Positions 31,678 through 43,984 of a DNA stretch of 64,000 nt are shown here, piece by piece. The notes below the pieces were generated by a model. It had not been told where the DNA came from. It was given only the letters and a program-made list of their open reading frames with translations, and made no database searches. The stretch's first letter is position 1. Each line of letters starts with the position of its first letter. Source of the DNA: Hyaloperonospora brassicae (lineage: Eukaryota; Oomycota; Peronosporomycetes; Peronosporales; Peronosporaceae); contig CANTFL010001449.1 in the NCBI GenBank assembly GCA_947650285.1, forward strand, positions 248,001 through 312,000, read 5' to 3'. Both the position numbers and the translations under genes were made by a program.

Positions 31678-33214
31678 ATGACGCCGCCCGACTTCCTGTT
31701 TCGAGTGTCGCCGCTCAAGTTGCACGTGCGCACGGCCACGCAGACCCATGGCGAACCCGCTGTTGTACGTGACTTTTGTGAAAATTGACGTGAAAATTCT
31801 GAATGGGCCGAAAAGTCGCGAAAACGAGCACGCCACGTCGACTGATTGCTCCTTTCCATCACGTGTTGTGCCTCTTTTTTTGTCACCTGCTCGATCGCGA
31901 CTGCTACAGTACGAGCTCTTTTGTCGTCTGACCCCAACAGGTGGCGACAAGCAAGACGAGCAACAGGACGGAGGGACAGCAACAGTGCAATGGAGCATCT
32001 GGAAAACCTACGACGAGTTCCAAGCTTTTGATAATCAGATGCGAGCAGTTCGCGAGTCCCTTTTTGCCAAGATGATGGTCACGGTCGTCTTTGCACCAGG
32101 CCACCGCGTACGCGCGTTTTTCCATCAGGACCATACACCGAGTTTTCTCGAGAAACGGCGTGCTGAGCTGGATTTCTACATGCAGCGTGTGATGCTGTTT
32201 CCGAATGTGGCCGAGTTCTCCAAGAGGAGAGGAGGCTGCAAGGTGCTGGCCGACTTTGTTCGTGCTGAAGAGCACATGGATTGTAGTGGATTGCTCGTTC
32301 CGATGTCGCCGAATATGAACGTGTCAGGCGTTTTCTCGTCGTCGTTCGATCTGCTGCGTGATTCAGCAGGCTCGGACAATCGAGCGTCGTGTGCGAGTGT
32401 GATGGGTACAGGTGACAAGGCGAACTCGGTGCGAAAGAAAAGCAGACTGAAGATTGAGGAAGAGGTGGCTTTGCGCTGTGGGGACCACGAGCTGAAGCGT
32501 TTTAAGAAACACGCACGCACCTTTCGCAAAGAAAATGATCCGGCCGCGGCTGCAGCCGCTTTTGTCGAGTTCTTGTTGAAGGCATTCGAGCCCGAATTTG
32601 CAGGTTGGATTGTGCAGCGCTTTGTGCGTTCATTGAAGAGTGCAGAAAAGCGCGAGGCACTGCGCGCTGCTGCCAGTCTGTCTATGGCATCTAAAGACAT
32701 CGATCGAATAGAGGAGAGCCGGTCGCAGCGTCGGGATTGCCGCACGTGCTCGCAAGACGATGATGAAGCCAGTCATGGGGCCGAGAAATACGGTACGTGT
32801 ACAATGCAATGCTTGGCTTGTTGGTAGCACGGGTACCCGTTCACTTCTCATCACTTTTTGTGTGGTGATTCCTTGCCAGTAGATCAGAAACTGCAGGGAT
32901 ATTCCGACCGTCATCAAAACTCCGACGGTCGTGCGAGCGATCCAGCCATCCTTGGACGGATATCTCGAAAGAAGGCCAACCGTCAGATCCTGGAACGGGT
33001 AAACGCGCTTTCGAATGGGGACGCACTAAGCGTGGACAAATTCAAACAAGCGGCCAAGGCGCTCGGAAACCAAGGAATGAGCGGTCAAGCCTTTGCAGAT
33101 TTTTTGCGCGTGACGTATGGCAAACAAGAAGCTGAGAAGTTGCTTCTCCTTGTTGTCGAGGTGGTTCCGCAACCGCTGGTGCAGCAAGAGCTACGGGTCG
33201 CTATGGTGCGGTAA
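31678..33214 (+). CDS. PX (phox-homology) domain protein, sorting-nexin-like
   Basis: Three exons: 31,678-31,764; 31,910-32,792; 32,880-33,214 (434 residues). The PX domain spans residues about 5-165: FRVSPLKLHVRTATQTHGEP in the first strands, YELFCRL, then WSIWKTYDEFQAFDNQMR and the second half with FLEKRRAELDFYMQRVM and VLADFVRAEEH. PX domains bind phosphatidylinositol 3-phosphate on endosomes. After it come a Ser-rich linker and a Lys/Arg-rich, Ala-rich helical region (KKSRLKIEEE onward, residues about 245-430) with no family I recognise; it may be a coiled coil or HEAT-like adaptor. The protein is not a BAR-containing sorting nexin as far as I can see. Splicing the first intron is needed to complete the PX fold, which supports the start at 31,678. 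Confidence 0.82.
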
Positions 33215-33496
33215 GTGAAGCAACCACACCCTAGGCAGAGCTGCTTGGAGAAACACAGAGAAAGCCAAGTCCGATTGCAAAAGTGTGGCATTTTCTGGGC
33301 ACGCATGGCGACGAAAATATCGAGGATCAGATACGCCGACGGAAATATTGAGGACCGACCAAAAATTTGGCATTAAATGGGGCAGCGCAACTACCCTGAC
33401 CATCAAGAGGTCAACATACACGTACGGTGACGATAGAAGTTGCCGCGGTACATTGGGACTGTATAAATATCCATGAGAACGATATCGATTGTGCGA
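33215..33496. other. Convergent intergenic (PX gene / VPS50)
   Basis: 282 bp between two converging genes. It must hold both 3' ends. No canonical AATAAA is obvious. Confidence 0.4.
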
Positions 33497-36400
33497 TCAA
33501 GCGACGATTGTGTCGAGCTTCAGGACGAGCTCGCGGAATTCTTTCATCTCCATTGTCAATCCGACGCCGTTCTGAAGTAGATTGGCAAATTGTATCTTCG
33601 AGTATAGCGCCTGGGATTCATGCCAACGTGTAAGTTTCATGGGTACGTAGAAGTAAGAAATGCAACTCACCTTGTTATCTTGAATCCATTCCAAGAGCTC
33701 ATTCTCGTCGTAGTAGAAAGCCTTGATGTAATTACCGACGTACTCGTGACCACGAGGCACCGTTCGAGAGCTGACATGATTGATCATGTCCAGACCATTC
33801 TGAAGTGCATGCAAGTCCAGCAACATGAGTGCACGACCTTGAAGGGTCGGCTTGTGAACAGCAGACAATGCCTGCAGCAGCGTGTCCATGATGGTTTGTA
33901 CGAGAGCCGCCCAAATATCGTCACACGCGTCGAACGGGACGGCCCCGTTTGCCAAGAGCTGCAGTCGTTCCCACATCTCTCCACATTTCTGAATCAGTTG
34001 CTCGATATACTCGTTGTGCTGATCACAGATGTACGTTACGTTCCAAGACACTGCAGAAACTGCATCGGACAGGTCGGGGACGTTTGCTAGTCTAGCTGCA
34101 GTTGTACTGTACATGAAGCTGCGAAGCTCCCGCGCCATCGTGCAGTTCTGCTGGAGCATTTCGTTCATACGGACATGGTATCGATCCGGAAGATATGATC
34201 GAGCCAACTCCTCGATAGCGTTCAGTAGTCTGGACTGGCCGACAACAGCTTCGCAAGCAACGGACCTTTCAGTCAATGCGTACAAATTGCTCTCGTTTTT
34301 ATCCACAAATGCAGACGATGTTTGGACTACTGTACGTAGAGTAACGTCTCGCGAGATCGAAGAGTTGTGCTGCCCATCCATGCTTCCAGTACCCGTTTTC
34401 AATATTGACAATCGGAGAAGTATCTCACCTGCGTCCATTTCGTCTGCTATGCGACAAATGCCAGTGCGCAGTCCGTTCCACTGCGTTGTGTTGTTTTCCA
34501 CCAGATTCCCACGTAAATCGTGAAAAAGGTGTGCGATATCGTCTGTGGCGACAAAGTTGGTGAACACGACGTACAAATTGAGCTCGAAAATACTGTTCAG
34601 CGAGCGTAGCACGTCCCAGCTAATATGCGGAAGGCACGCCATCATTTTTAAGTAAGCACCGCATAGCCTAGTGAACACATATGAGAATCAGTCATCTTTC
34701 ACGGCAGCCGACAATCGATCATGTCAAGGTACCTACCGGACGAAGCCGGCGAGACCCGAAGAAGTTAACACAAACTCTGACTCGGTAGAAGTGGCCAAGG
34801 CGAGCGCTTGATTGTCACAAGTTTGCGACAAAGTCGTATCACCCGTGTTCGAGCTGTCATCCGTTTCGTGATGGAAACGGACACCTTGCTTCATAGAAAG
34901 CCACTCTGTCGAATTGACAGCGCTGAATGGATTGCCTTGCATTGGAAACGAGGGGAACACACGTCTCGAATAAATGGGGTCAGCTGTGAAATCTCCGCGA
35001 GCCTTTCGTTCGAAAGAGTATCCGCTGCGTTTCTCGATCAGTCTGATAAGGCCAAAATGGTCATCCCCGTCCACTAATGGTGTCATGACGCGGATCCACT
35101 TTTCCGTTTCCAGAAGCATTCGGGTTGATTCCATGTTCTCGTCGTGGAATGTACGCAAATATTGCTTACATTTGACGCAAAGAGCGGACCGGATTCTGCA
35201 TCATAACGTCAGCAAACGTGTGATTAGCGCGAGCATTCGACAACCGCATACAGCGGTAATTGAGACCCACTTTGACAAAGAAGCTCCAGTGAATTCCTCC
35301 CCGATCTCAGTAAACGCTGTCGTCGCCAGTGAAAGAGCAATAATGTGCTCCATTTTATAGCCTAGCATATAACGGCACACAAACACGTACACTCGGATAG
35401 TGTTAGCAATTGCTGTGGTAATCAGCAACTCTCGACAAACTTACCATACGATATGTCCAGCTTTTGCATAATCTCCAACACTCTCTGTTGCATATTTTCC
35501 CACACGATCTTGCGATAGCTAAGCAAAGTCATGCCGGTGTCGCAAAGGACTTGACCGTACACTGTTCTTTGTGAGCTTGAGTGGTGCGGTCCATTCTTCT
35601 TCGAGTGATGCGAAGGAGACTCCGGCTTCTTCATTCTACCAGCTCCGTAGCAATGTGCAGAAGAACGGTGATGCTCTTCCTCACTGTGGTCATCGTCATC
35701 GTTTTCGCCACTGTCACTTTCATCATCATCGTCATCTTCGTCGTCGTCGTCATCGTCGTCAATTCCGCAGCGATGGAGGTAGGCAATGTCGTCATTGAGC
35801 GGATTGAATGGATCCCGATGCCATTGGACCAACAAATAGTATCCATGCATCAGGTCAGTGAGCTGCTCATAGCATCGCTTAACGTTCTCGATTGTCTGCG
35901 ATGCTGATACTTGAGATGTATCCGCTCGGTCTTCGAACTCAATCGTGTTGCTTTCGCCAACCTCCTTCGCCTCCATTTCGTTTTTTAGTCGATGTGGCCA
36001 CACGAGAACTCGACGCGCAATTTTACTTGTCACTTCGTTAATGGAACGAACGATGATCTCAGGAATATTGGACAGCACCTCCGTCAGCGCATACGACGAG
36101 AACTCAAAGCCCCGGTGATCAGAGTGATCTGCCAACGCAATATAGGCTTGAAGCAACTCCTTGTACTCGAGGGGGTCAAAGCGTCCAGCAACTTTTCGTA
36201 GAGACTACGACAAGCACGATCAGCACAGCACGGGACAAAACGACGGACGACATACGACCAGTACGAAGAAGAGCTTACCTGGTCAAAAAGATTACGCAAT
36301 CTTGGGAGAAAGTCTTGCATACGGAACCGAAAGTCGTCCAAAGTTGTAAGACCCTGCAACTGGCCGAGCGACAAACTTTGTCGAAGGCGCAGGCAAATGT

Positions 36401-37568
36401 CGACCTGTCATTTGCAAGCATTCCGCCGCAACAGAATCAGCAGTAGACAATAGAGAGGCGCAGAGTTCCGACAGCACGGTACTCACAGCAGTGATGAACC
36501 GGTACTCTTGTAGTGCCACATTCATCTTCTTTTCTTCCTCAAACAATTGCACAATCTGCGAGCCGATGGAAACAATCTGCTCCAAGATCCGATCACCGAA
36601 CGTGAGAAGTAGCAATGGACAGATCGAGCAACAAATTGAACGTCATACCTCACTGACACGATCGCGATTCCTTTTCGTTTTTAAAATTTCCAAAGAGCTT
36701 TGCACCAAATGTAGCATTAGGATGTACAACAAGGAACCAGTCGTCACGCAGCAACATGGAAGCGAAGCCCTACCTGAGGATCAAATCATTCTTTGCTGTA
36801 GCAAGCAAACGACGTCCATTGTTGACGTGGATATGCGCTCGAACCAAGTCAAGATCTACTTCCTCCACTATTTTTATGCCTTGTATCAGCGAGCTGGAAT
36901 TGGCTCGCACGCTGTCTTGCAATTTTGCCATAACGACGTCTCTTGCCACATCTACGGCACTGATCTCGGTGCGCATGAATGCGTCCAATTCCTTTTTACT
37001 TTCTGGGAGATTTTCCTACAAAAAATTGGCAAGACAATGCACACAAAATGCACACACAGCGTTAGTGTCATGAGTGACCGCTTGAGAAAAAGGTCGTGTC
37101 ACGAGCGTACGAGCGTGTACGCCACAGGATCAAAGCCCTCGGTAAAAAAACGCGCGTCTAGTGCCTCCAGCACATCGTCGTCTCTCTGTGGCACGAGTAC
37201 CGACATAGCCCTAGCCGTCTTTCTTGTGCAAAGAAAACAATAACGTGTCGAATCCATCCACGACAAATCAGTTCCAGCTACAAACACGTTATACCAAACA
37301 AAACAATAAGTTGCTACCCTCGGTGTCGGTTGGCCTCCAGGCGACAACAGTGCTGTGTCGGTGCCGGAGCGCTGCTGCTGCTGCGAATCTCAGCATTGCG
37401 TGGACTCTTGTTACGCTTCAAGAACAACTGGCGCGGCAGTCTTGCCATCCACTGCTGGTCCTTGAGTGCCGCCAGCATCGGCAGCTCATCCAGTATGTCG
37501 TGCACGTCAATCGAGCGCCTGGCAGCTGACGCTTCATCATGCACCGTCACCTGCAGCAGCCTTTGCAT
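33497..37568 (-). CDS. VPS50: VPS50/syndetin, EARP tethering complex subunit
   Basis: Eleven exons (high to low): 37,318-37,568; 37,111-37,222; 36,774-37,015; 36,649-36,697; 36,487-36,579; 36,279-36,404; 35,445-36,204; 35,271-35,361; 34,737-35,195; 33,671-34,667; 33,497-33,610 (1,097 residues). N-terminal homology to VPS50 runs from VLEALDARFF through AYTLENLPESKKELDAF and AHIHVNNGRRLLATAK. Next come RFDPLEYKELLQAY and IGEEFTG. The C-terminal domain carries RLCGAYLKMMACL, SWNVTYICDQHNEYIE, GRALMLLDLHALQ and YIKAFYYDENELLEWI. VPS50 replaces VPS54 in the EARP complex (with VPS51-53), which tethers recycling endosome carriers. An Asp/Glu-rich insert (35,690-35,770) is an oddity. The first exon is inferred from an open frame joined by clean GT-AG sites; ATG at 37,206 is the fallback start. 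Confidence 0.88.
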
Positions 37569-37856
37569 TTCCTGTCTCTCGTAAAAACACACACAGACAC
37601 ACCACAATCACAATCACAATCACAATCACAATTTAATTCCTGAGATCAAGCCAACGAATCCGCTACAATTAATTGCAAGTCGTCCGTCCACTCTGATTTA
37701 GGTCGAAACCCCCAAATCGGGCATTCCCGCCGGATAACGCGGAGGTCCACATTTCAGCCAATGAACAGCCGCTCACACCCGCACGACGTCAGTCGATTCC
37801 TTTTGCCCCACGTCAATACAAATACACAAATACACTCAGCTCGCGCTCTAGAAAGG
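37569..37856. promoter_or_regulatory. Divergent promoter region, VPS50 / PP5, with CACAAT hexamer repeat
   Basis: 288 bp separate the two start codons. On the VPS50 side lies a five-unit CACAAT tandem repeat (37,603-37,632), whose reverse complement (ATTGTG) lies in the VPS50 leader or promoter. No other element was identified. Confidence 0.45.
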
Positions 37857-39706
37857 ATGGCCAGCGTCGCTGTGGTCGGCAGCGCACCCCACGCCGTCTC
37901 CGACGAGACGCGCGCACGCGCAGACGCGCTCAAAGCCCAGGGCAACGAAGCACTGGCGCATTTCAAGGTCGCCACGGCCATCGAGCTGTACTCGCGCGCC
38001 ATTGAGCTGGTGCCGACAGCGATCTTTTACGCCAATCGCGCGGCAGCACACGTCAAGAGCGAGAGCTACGGCCTGGCGATCGACGATGCGTCGGCGGCGA
38101 TTGCGCTGGATGAAGGATACGTGAAAGGTGCGCTTGAGACTGACTGACGAGTGGAGGCGAGCAGATGATGGATTGGGCGCGGGAGCGAGAGACGGGCACG
38201 GACTCATTGAGACGCTTGTGGTGGACTGTGTGTGCAGCTTATTATCGACGTGGATCGGCCGAGCTGGCGCTGGGACACCACAAAAAGGCGGTGCGGGACT
38301 TTCGTCGCGTCGTGCGGATGAAGCCACAGGACCGGGACGCTCGGGCAAAGCTCAAACTGTGCGAGAAGATCATTAAAGAGGCGGCGTTTGCGGCAGCGAT
38401 TCAGTCGGAACGCAATTTGCCGCTCTCCGAGACGATTGACGTGAATTCCATGGGTACATTTGGAGAGACATATATATGCATAGAGGGTTGTCGTGTGAGG
38501 TGATGGAGGTGCTGACGGATGTGGCTGAGTGCGTGCGTGTGGCTGTGGCTGTTGCAGTGGTGGACCCGTCGTACGATGGCCCGCGGCTCCCAGAGGACGT
38601 GGCGCAGCTCAAGCCGGACTTTATCGTGGCCCTGATTGACCGGTTCAAGCGCGGGAAGCTGCTGCATCGCAAGTTTGTGATCCAGATCTTGCTCAAGATC
38701 AAGGACATGCTGTGTGCACTGCCCTCGTTGTTGCGCATCTCGCTGCCACGTGACAACCCGGATGCACACTTCACCGTGTGCGGCGATACTCATGGCCAGT
38801 TTTACGACGTGTGCAATATCTTCTCGCTGAATGGACTGCCGAGCGAGACGAACCCTTATTTATTCAATGGCGACTTTGTTGACCGCGGCTCGTTCTCGCT
38901 GGAGGTGGTGATGACGCTATTTGCCATGAAAATCGTGTACCCACAGCACGTGCACTTGCTCCGCGGGAACCACGAGTCAAAGAATATGAACAAGATCTAC
39001 GGGTTTGAAGGCGAGGTGAAGCACAAGTACGACGAGACAGTAATGCAGCTATTCACTGAGGTGTTTAACTGGCTGCCCCTTGCGGCAGTGATCGAAGACA
39101 AGGTGCTTGTCGTGCACGGCGGACTGTTCTCGGAACAGAATGTGACTCTAGCCGATATCGAAAAGATCGACCGTAACCACGAGCCGCCTGAAAGTGGACT
39201 CATGAGCGACTTGATGTGGAGCGATCCACAGCCATTCCCGGGCCGTGGTCCTAGCAAGCGCGGCATCGGTCTTTCTTTCGGACCCGATGTGACGAGCGCG
39301 TTCTTGGAGCACAACAAACTCGGTACAGTCATCGAATGCTGCCACTAATCTTTTGTGCGGAACTTGACGTCATCGTGTCGTTTGCGGTGAACTTGCAGAT
39401 TTGTTGGTGCGCTCGCATGAGGTCAAGGATGAGGGATACTTAGTAGAGCACGATGGGAAGTGCATCACAGTGTTCAGTGCGCCAAATTATTGCGATCAGA
39501 TGGGCAACAAGGGCGCGTTCATTCGCTTTGGAACTGACATGAAGCCTCGATTCACGCAATTTGTAGCGGTGGTACGTCCAGTTGCATGCGGACATGCAGA
39601 ACATACTTGTGCTCACAACTGCGCGTCTTGCTGTTATGTCGTGCAGGAACACCCACCGATTCGACCGATGGCATATGCCGGTAACATGGGCGGTATGTTT
39701 GGCTAG
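37857..39706 (+). CDS. Serine/threonine protein phosphatase 5 (TPR-PPP family)
   Basis: Five exons: 37,857-38,127; 38,238-38,453; 38,558-39,322; 39,399-39,571; 39,647-39,706 (494 residues; human PP5 has 499). Residues about 20-130 hold three TPR repeats ([54 protein letters not shown]), which bind Hsp90 and cover the active site. The PPP catalytic domain follows with all metal motifs: [22 protein letters not shown] and VHGGLFS, then SAPNYCDQ. The tail [10 protein letters not shown] resembles the autoinhibitory C-terminus of PP5. The enzyme dephosphorylates Hsp90 co-chaperones and signalling kinases in cytosol and nucleus. The splice sites inside GDxVDRG-type segments are consistent and every join keeps frame. 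It is divergent from VPS50 and convergent with TTI1. Confidence 0.96.
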
Positions 39707-39835
39707 ACTAGCGCGAGTGAAGGCGAGTGTCTAGATAGGAGAAATGGAGCAGCAAACAGCGTGTGGCCTATCTAGGTACCACATCTCGCTCAATAAATGA
39801 CGGTACGGGCTTTTTGCTCTACACGTCGCTGACAA
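39707..39835. other. Short convergent gap with AATAAA signal
   Basis: 129 bp between the PP5 stop and the TTI1 stop. AATAAA at 39,792-39,797 reads in the PP5 orientation and is the likely poly(A) signal for PP5 mRNA. Confidence 0.5.
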
Positions 39836-42800
39836 TCATCTGAACAAGCGATCCATCAAGACGCGAGCGTTGCCTCGACAAGTCTTGGTCTGTCCGCTTA
39901 GCCCTGATAAACGCTTCGCATAGAAGTGCTCAACTACATCTGCTTCGTACGTAGGGAAACTCGCACTTGGCGGCGGCGGTGGAAGCCAGTGTGCAAGCGC
40001 TGCTACTGAACAGAACACTTCGTCACCGTTTAACTGCGCGAGCGCTGCGAAGAGCTCTGAAGTTTGCTCCACCACCTCGCGGGGTGCTGAAGAACTAAGA
40101 TACTTGCAGCACGAGCGGGTAATTTCGGGCACAAGCTGAGTCATTGTTTCTGATTGCTGGCATGCCATGGTCAGACACGATAGAATCGCCAGCAGTTGGT
40201 GGACCTCGTGCGTTTTCCGCACTCCGTGCACAGAACTGAGTTCGTCATCTTGTGGCGTCTCAGTGTCAGTCCGTGGTCCAGACAATTGAGCGTCCACGCC
40301 ACGTGAGGCATCCATGGGAGGTTGCAGGAGCAGAAGCATTGATCGCGTGAGTTGTGGCGACTTGGCATCCGAGTCGAAACAAATGGACTGAAGTTGCGAT
40401 CGCAGAATTGGCCACACACTCTCAACGAAGCGGTCTCCCACGAAGTCGCCTGCTACTGCTGCCACGGTGGTGATGACACGCACTGTGCCAGTGACGATAG
40501 TGCGGTTCTGCACTCGTAATCGAGGCAGCAACTCTGGCCACATGCGTGCAACAAGTGGCAATAACTGTTTCCGGTACCTCGAAAGAAAGCGCACACCTTC
40601 ATGGATCAACGACAGAACCAAACAGCAAGCGATTGGGTCCGATTCCACGAGAAAATAACCACACCGATCGATGATATCAATGACAAGAGTGCGGTAGCCT
40701 GATCCTGCTGGCTTTTCTTCATCATCATCATCATCCAGATCGCCATCCTGGTTGTCAGATCGAATATCGTCGTGCTCCAAAGGCATAGCAGCTTTCACAC
40801 TCTCACGGTCAGTTTCTTCGAGATCAGGCTGCTTTTCTTCGTTGCCGCCTTCACTCTTAATCTCCATGCCATCATTTTCCAACACCTTCATTTCATGAAC
40901 AAAGTCGCTCAGGAGCGAGCGAGCCGTCGCTGGCTTCCCCAGTTCGCCATCCCCAAGTGTTTGTACTCGGCCGCCTTCCATCTCTTGGGCGTCCCGCGCA
41001 ATGCTACCAAGTAGATTCTTCAGTGCACACAGCAAACCGCCGACGTGAGACGAATCTTGATACAGATCAACACTACGAAGCAACGACGTGGTCACCTCGT
41101 CGACCAACGGCAATGATGCCAACCGAGTGTGTTTTATCAAAGCATCAACGACGAATGCGGTCATGGGATACGCATCCAATTGTTCAAGCCGGGCACACAG
41201 CGCGTCCACAAAGTAGTCCATGTTGGCTTGGAAAAGAGCCTCAAGAGACTCGTAGCCAGTGAAAAAATACACCTTCTCCAAAGCCACCAACGCCGCACGC
41301 TCCACTTCGACGCTGTGCGAACCCAGCTGCTCGACCAATGGGTAAAGAACATGGAGCAAAAACACTTTGAACTCGGTGCCAAGGATCTCCGCACATACAC
41401 CAACGCACTCTACCATAAACGCACGTTGGGACACAAGCGCTTTACACGAAGCACTATTTGGCGGTAGCGGAGAATGCTCTTCCCATGCCTTTAGCATCAG
41501 TAAGTCCTCCAGAATGCGCCCGATAAGATGAACATCGATCACGTGGTGGTTCAAATGGACTTTGCTATTCTTGTCGGGGCAGTACGCCCGCAGAAACTCG
41601 TTTAGAACCAGCACAACTTCACCACCAGCTTCTGTAGACATCACGTTCGCATCGGATAGTAGCGTGAAGGCGCAATCAATGAAGCCGGCTGGTGTTAAGA
41701 CAGCACCAATCTCGCTCACCATCGCCAATGCCTCGCAGACTGAGGCCTCCTCGCGGAAGAAGCGTAATCGTTTCTGAAACTGAGCGACAACGACTCTCGC
41801 TGCACTGCTATTGTAGCTCTCATTGACCTTTGTTGAACTTGGGAGCGAGTGATGAGACACCAACTCGATGTCAAGCGCGGCAAACGACAGCACGCGACAA
41901 AGCGAGGTATAAATGCTTTCCACAGACGCGTCAAGGTATGGAGTAAGACTGGATCCAAGAAATTCTACATATCCACGAAGTGTGCGCACAAAGTGCACCT
42001 TAGTTGCTTCATGCTCTGTGGCAACCTTCAACACAAGAGTCGACAGCAGCATTTGGAAACGATCTGCCATCTCTGGCAGCACTTGTAACCGCTCTTCCGA
42101 CGACAGGGACGACGTTTGTAGTGCTTGGAGCACCTTTTCTGCTTCCCGAGAAACCTCCGGAATAGCGTCGCCGCGGAGGACCAGAAGTTCGTCGTAACAC
42201 CGAAAGAAGGACATGCGAAGCCCCCGTCGACACTGGAGCATCACAGTACCGCAAAGCTGTGCAAGTGCACAGCGCACCCGCCAGGAGGAGCGCGGTAGTC
42301 CTGTCTTGGTGCCATGAGTAGTAAAAGCCGTGGCACTAGCGGAGGCAGCGAACATCCGCGAAAGGAGCACATCCATGTTGATCGCAGTTGTCTCCATCCA
42401 TTTATCGTCGTCAGGTGACCGTTCTTCAACTGATGCAGCCGTATCTTCCCTCTCCATGGCATTCGTGCTAATCGATTGCCGAATCCCTTCAAGTGTGAAT
42501 CTTTGCTGCTGCTTCGGCCTTTCTTCTTCTGGCAACAAACGGTCACTAATGCACAGCCCTAGTGCCAGGGAAAAACACTGTAACGCTGCAACAATCACAT
42601 TTGACGCTTGCTGCGGTGCATTCGCACTTTTCCACAATCCAGCAGCGACACCAGGCAAGTATTGCCGCAATGTGTGCGAGTCGCGAACGAACAGGAAGAC
42701 GCACTTGAGCACTTCAATTGATCTCAATGCGGCCTCTCGGCATCGATCGCGTTGCGCAACGTGCAGCAAGGATGCCACCAAGTAGGCAAGAAAGTGCTGC

Positions 42801-43354
42801 TCATCCACTCGAAGCTGCATCGCCTGCTTTTCTGGCTCTGGTTCCTTTAGTAGCTCCCATAGACTCTGTAGAATAGCAAGCCTCAGCTCCTCCGGCTGAG
42901 CGGCAAGAGTCACTGCATCAGGTGATTTTTCATCCGTATCAGCAGTAGCTTCTGGCGGCGGTGGCAGATACAACACGCAGCTCTGCACGAAGCCCAGATG
43001 CCGCTGCACTTGTCCAGAACTACCCCTTACCATTCTAGGCTTGCACCGCCGCAACACGCGAATAAACACCCCAAAGGAGAGCTCTTGAAGCACTAGAGAG
43101 CGTGAGCTTCGCACGAAAGAGCCCAGTAGTCTATGCAGTGAGTATAACACTAAGTCGTCCATGGCTGCTAGACCCACGAGCGGTGTATCGATTGCTGCTT
43201 TCTCAGGGCGCAAAGAGAGCTCCAAGCGCTCGTACAGCTTCAGTAAGTCTTCCATAACCTGATGAAGCTCTTTTGTAAGCTCAGTGCTTGGCTGGAGCTG
43301 CACGAAACGCGACAGACGCGTGCACAGCTCGACATACGTCGCTGCTTGTGTCAT
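39836..43354 (-). CDS. TTI1: TTI1-like HEAT-repeat protein (TELO2-interacting protein 1)
   Basis: A single exon of 1,172 residues (start MTQAATYVELCTRLSRF; the frame is open slightly further upstream but without another ATG). The protein is almost entirely helical HEAT-like repeats. Resemblance to TTI1 is seen in the N-terminal pair ELRLAILQSLWELLK and in the C-terminal block LPLVARMWPELLPRLRVQNR followed by TVRVITTVAAVAGDFVGDRF. An acidic, low-complexity linker (residues about 840-905, with DGDLDDDDDEE) divides the two halves. TTI1, with TELO2 and TTI2, is the Hsp90 co-chaperone that stabilises PIKK kinases such as TOR, ATM and ATR. Assignment is by overall architecture and the C-terminal block, so paralogous HEAT proteins are not fully excluded. 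Confidence 0.8.
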   Translation of the reverse strand: MTQAATYVELCTRLSRFVQLQPSTELTKELHQVMEDLLKLYERLELSLRPEKAAIDTPLVGLAAMDDLVLYSLHRLLGSFVRSSRSLVLQELSFGVFIRVLRRCKPRMVRGSSGQVQRHLGFVQSCVLYLPPPPEATADTDEKSPDAVTLAAQPEELRLAILQSLWELLKEPEPEKQAMQLRVDEQHFLAYLVASLLHVAQRDRCREAALRSIEVLKCVFLFVRDSHTLRQYLPGVAAGLWKSANAPQQASNVIVAALQCFSLALGLCISDRLLPEEERPKQQQRFTLEGIRQSISTNAMEREDTAASVEERSPDDDKWMETTAINMDVLLSRMFAASASATAFTTHGTKTGLPRSSWRVRCALAQLCGTVMLQCRRGLRMSFFRCYDELLVLRGDAIPEVSREAEKVLQALQTSSLSSEERLQVLPEMADRFQMLLSTLVLKVATEHEATKVHFVRTLRGYVEFLGSSLTPYLDASVESIYTSLCRVLSFAALDIELVSHHSLPSSTKVNESYNSSAARVVVAQFQKRLRFFREEASVCEALAMVSEIGAVLTPAGFIDCAFTLLSDANVMSTEAGGEVVLVLNEFLRAYCPDKNSKVHLNHHVIDVHLIGRILEDLLMLKAWEEHSPLPPNSASCKALVSQRAFMVECVGVCAEILGTEFKVFLLHVLYPLVEQLGSHSVEVERAALVALEKVYFFTGYESLEALFQANMDYFVDALCARLEQLDAYPMTAFVVDALIKHTRLASLPLVDEVTTSLLRSVDLYQDSSHVGGLLCALKNLLGSIARDAQEMEGGRVQTLGDGELGKPATARSLLSDFVHEMKVLENDGMEIKSEGGNEEKQPDLEETDRESVKAAMPLEHDDIRSDNQDGDLDDDDDEEKPAGSGYRTLVIDIIDRCGYFLVESDPIACCLVLSLIHEGVRFLSRYRKQLLPLVARMWPELLPRLRVQNRTIVTGTVRVITTVAAVAGDFVGDRFVESVWPILRSQLQSICFDSDAKSPQLTRSMLLLLQPPMDASRGVDAQLSGPRTDTETPQDDELSSVHGVRKTHEVHQLLAILSCLTMACQQSETMTQLVPEITRSCCKYLSSSAPREVVEQTSELFAALAQLNGDEVFCSVAALAHWLPPPPPSASFPTYEADVVEHFYAKRLSGLSGQTKTCRGNARVLMDRLFR

Positions 43355-43984
43355 GCTTGTCAATGTGGCCAAATATTGTGTGGTGTTTATGTGCACACGA
43401 TACTCCGAACAATGACAAAGAAAGTTGTGCTTCCACTGCCGTTCTGCACAAATAATTCGTTGAATCCTTTTTCAGCTTTGCTGAAATCGCTGTTGGTTTT
43501 GTCGCAAAAAGGTTCATAACGGGACCGCGTTGCTCGGCAATCACTATTCGCTTACCGTTCGTTTCTGGTGAAGTAGCCCGTGTGTGGCCATCGGTCAGGT
43601 ATCGAATCAGTAAGCCAAGTCGACATCAATTTGTTGCATATGGGTTACTACATTACTCCCTTCGTGTAGAACAATACTCTAGCGTCAACTTGGTATGTGT
43701 TGTCGAAGGAGCGCCTTGGCATGCAAGCGGTGACCAACTGACGTACACTCAAACGATAGGGAGTGGGCGACTAGACGATTCGGGATGCAAGATGTGTGTG
43801 GCTTGGTACTATGCCACTAGACGATGAGTAATGCAAGATGCAGCGATTACGATTGTGCAGTCGAGAGGTTCCAGTAGTCACAAACTGGCAAGAGATTGCG
43901 AACGAAGGACCTAGATATAGTCCATTTGCGTTTGGCTGAACTGCGCTCGCTCGATTTTTAACATGTTGTGAACCCAGGCATCGC
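43355..43984. other. Intergenic upstream of TTI1, with small direct repeats
   Basis: No gene. Two related segments (around 43,769 and 43,819) share CTAGACGAT and ATGCAAGATG about 49 bp apart. They may belong to the 5' end of the adjacent copia remnant; no LTR pair was found. Confidence 0.4.
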
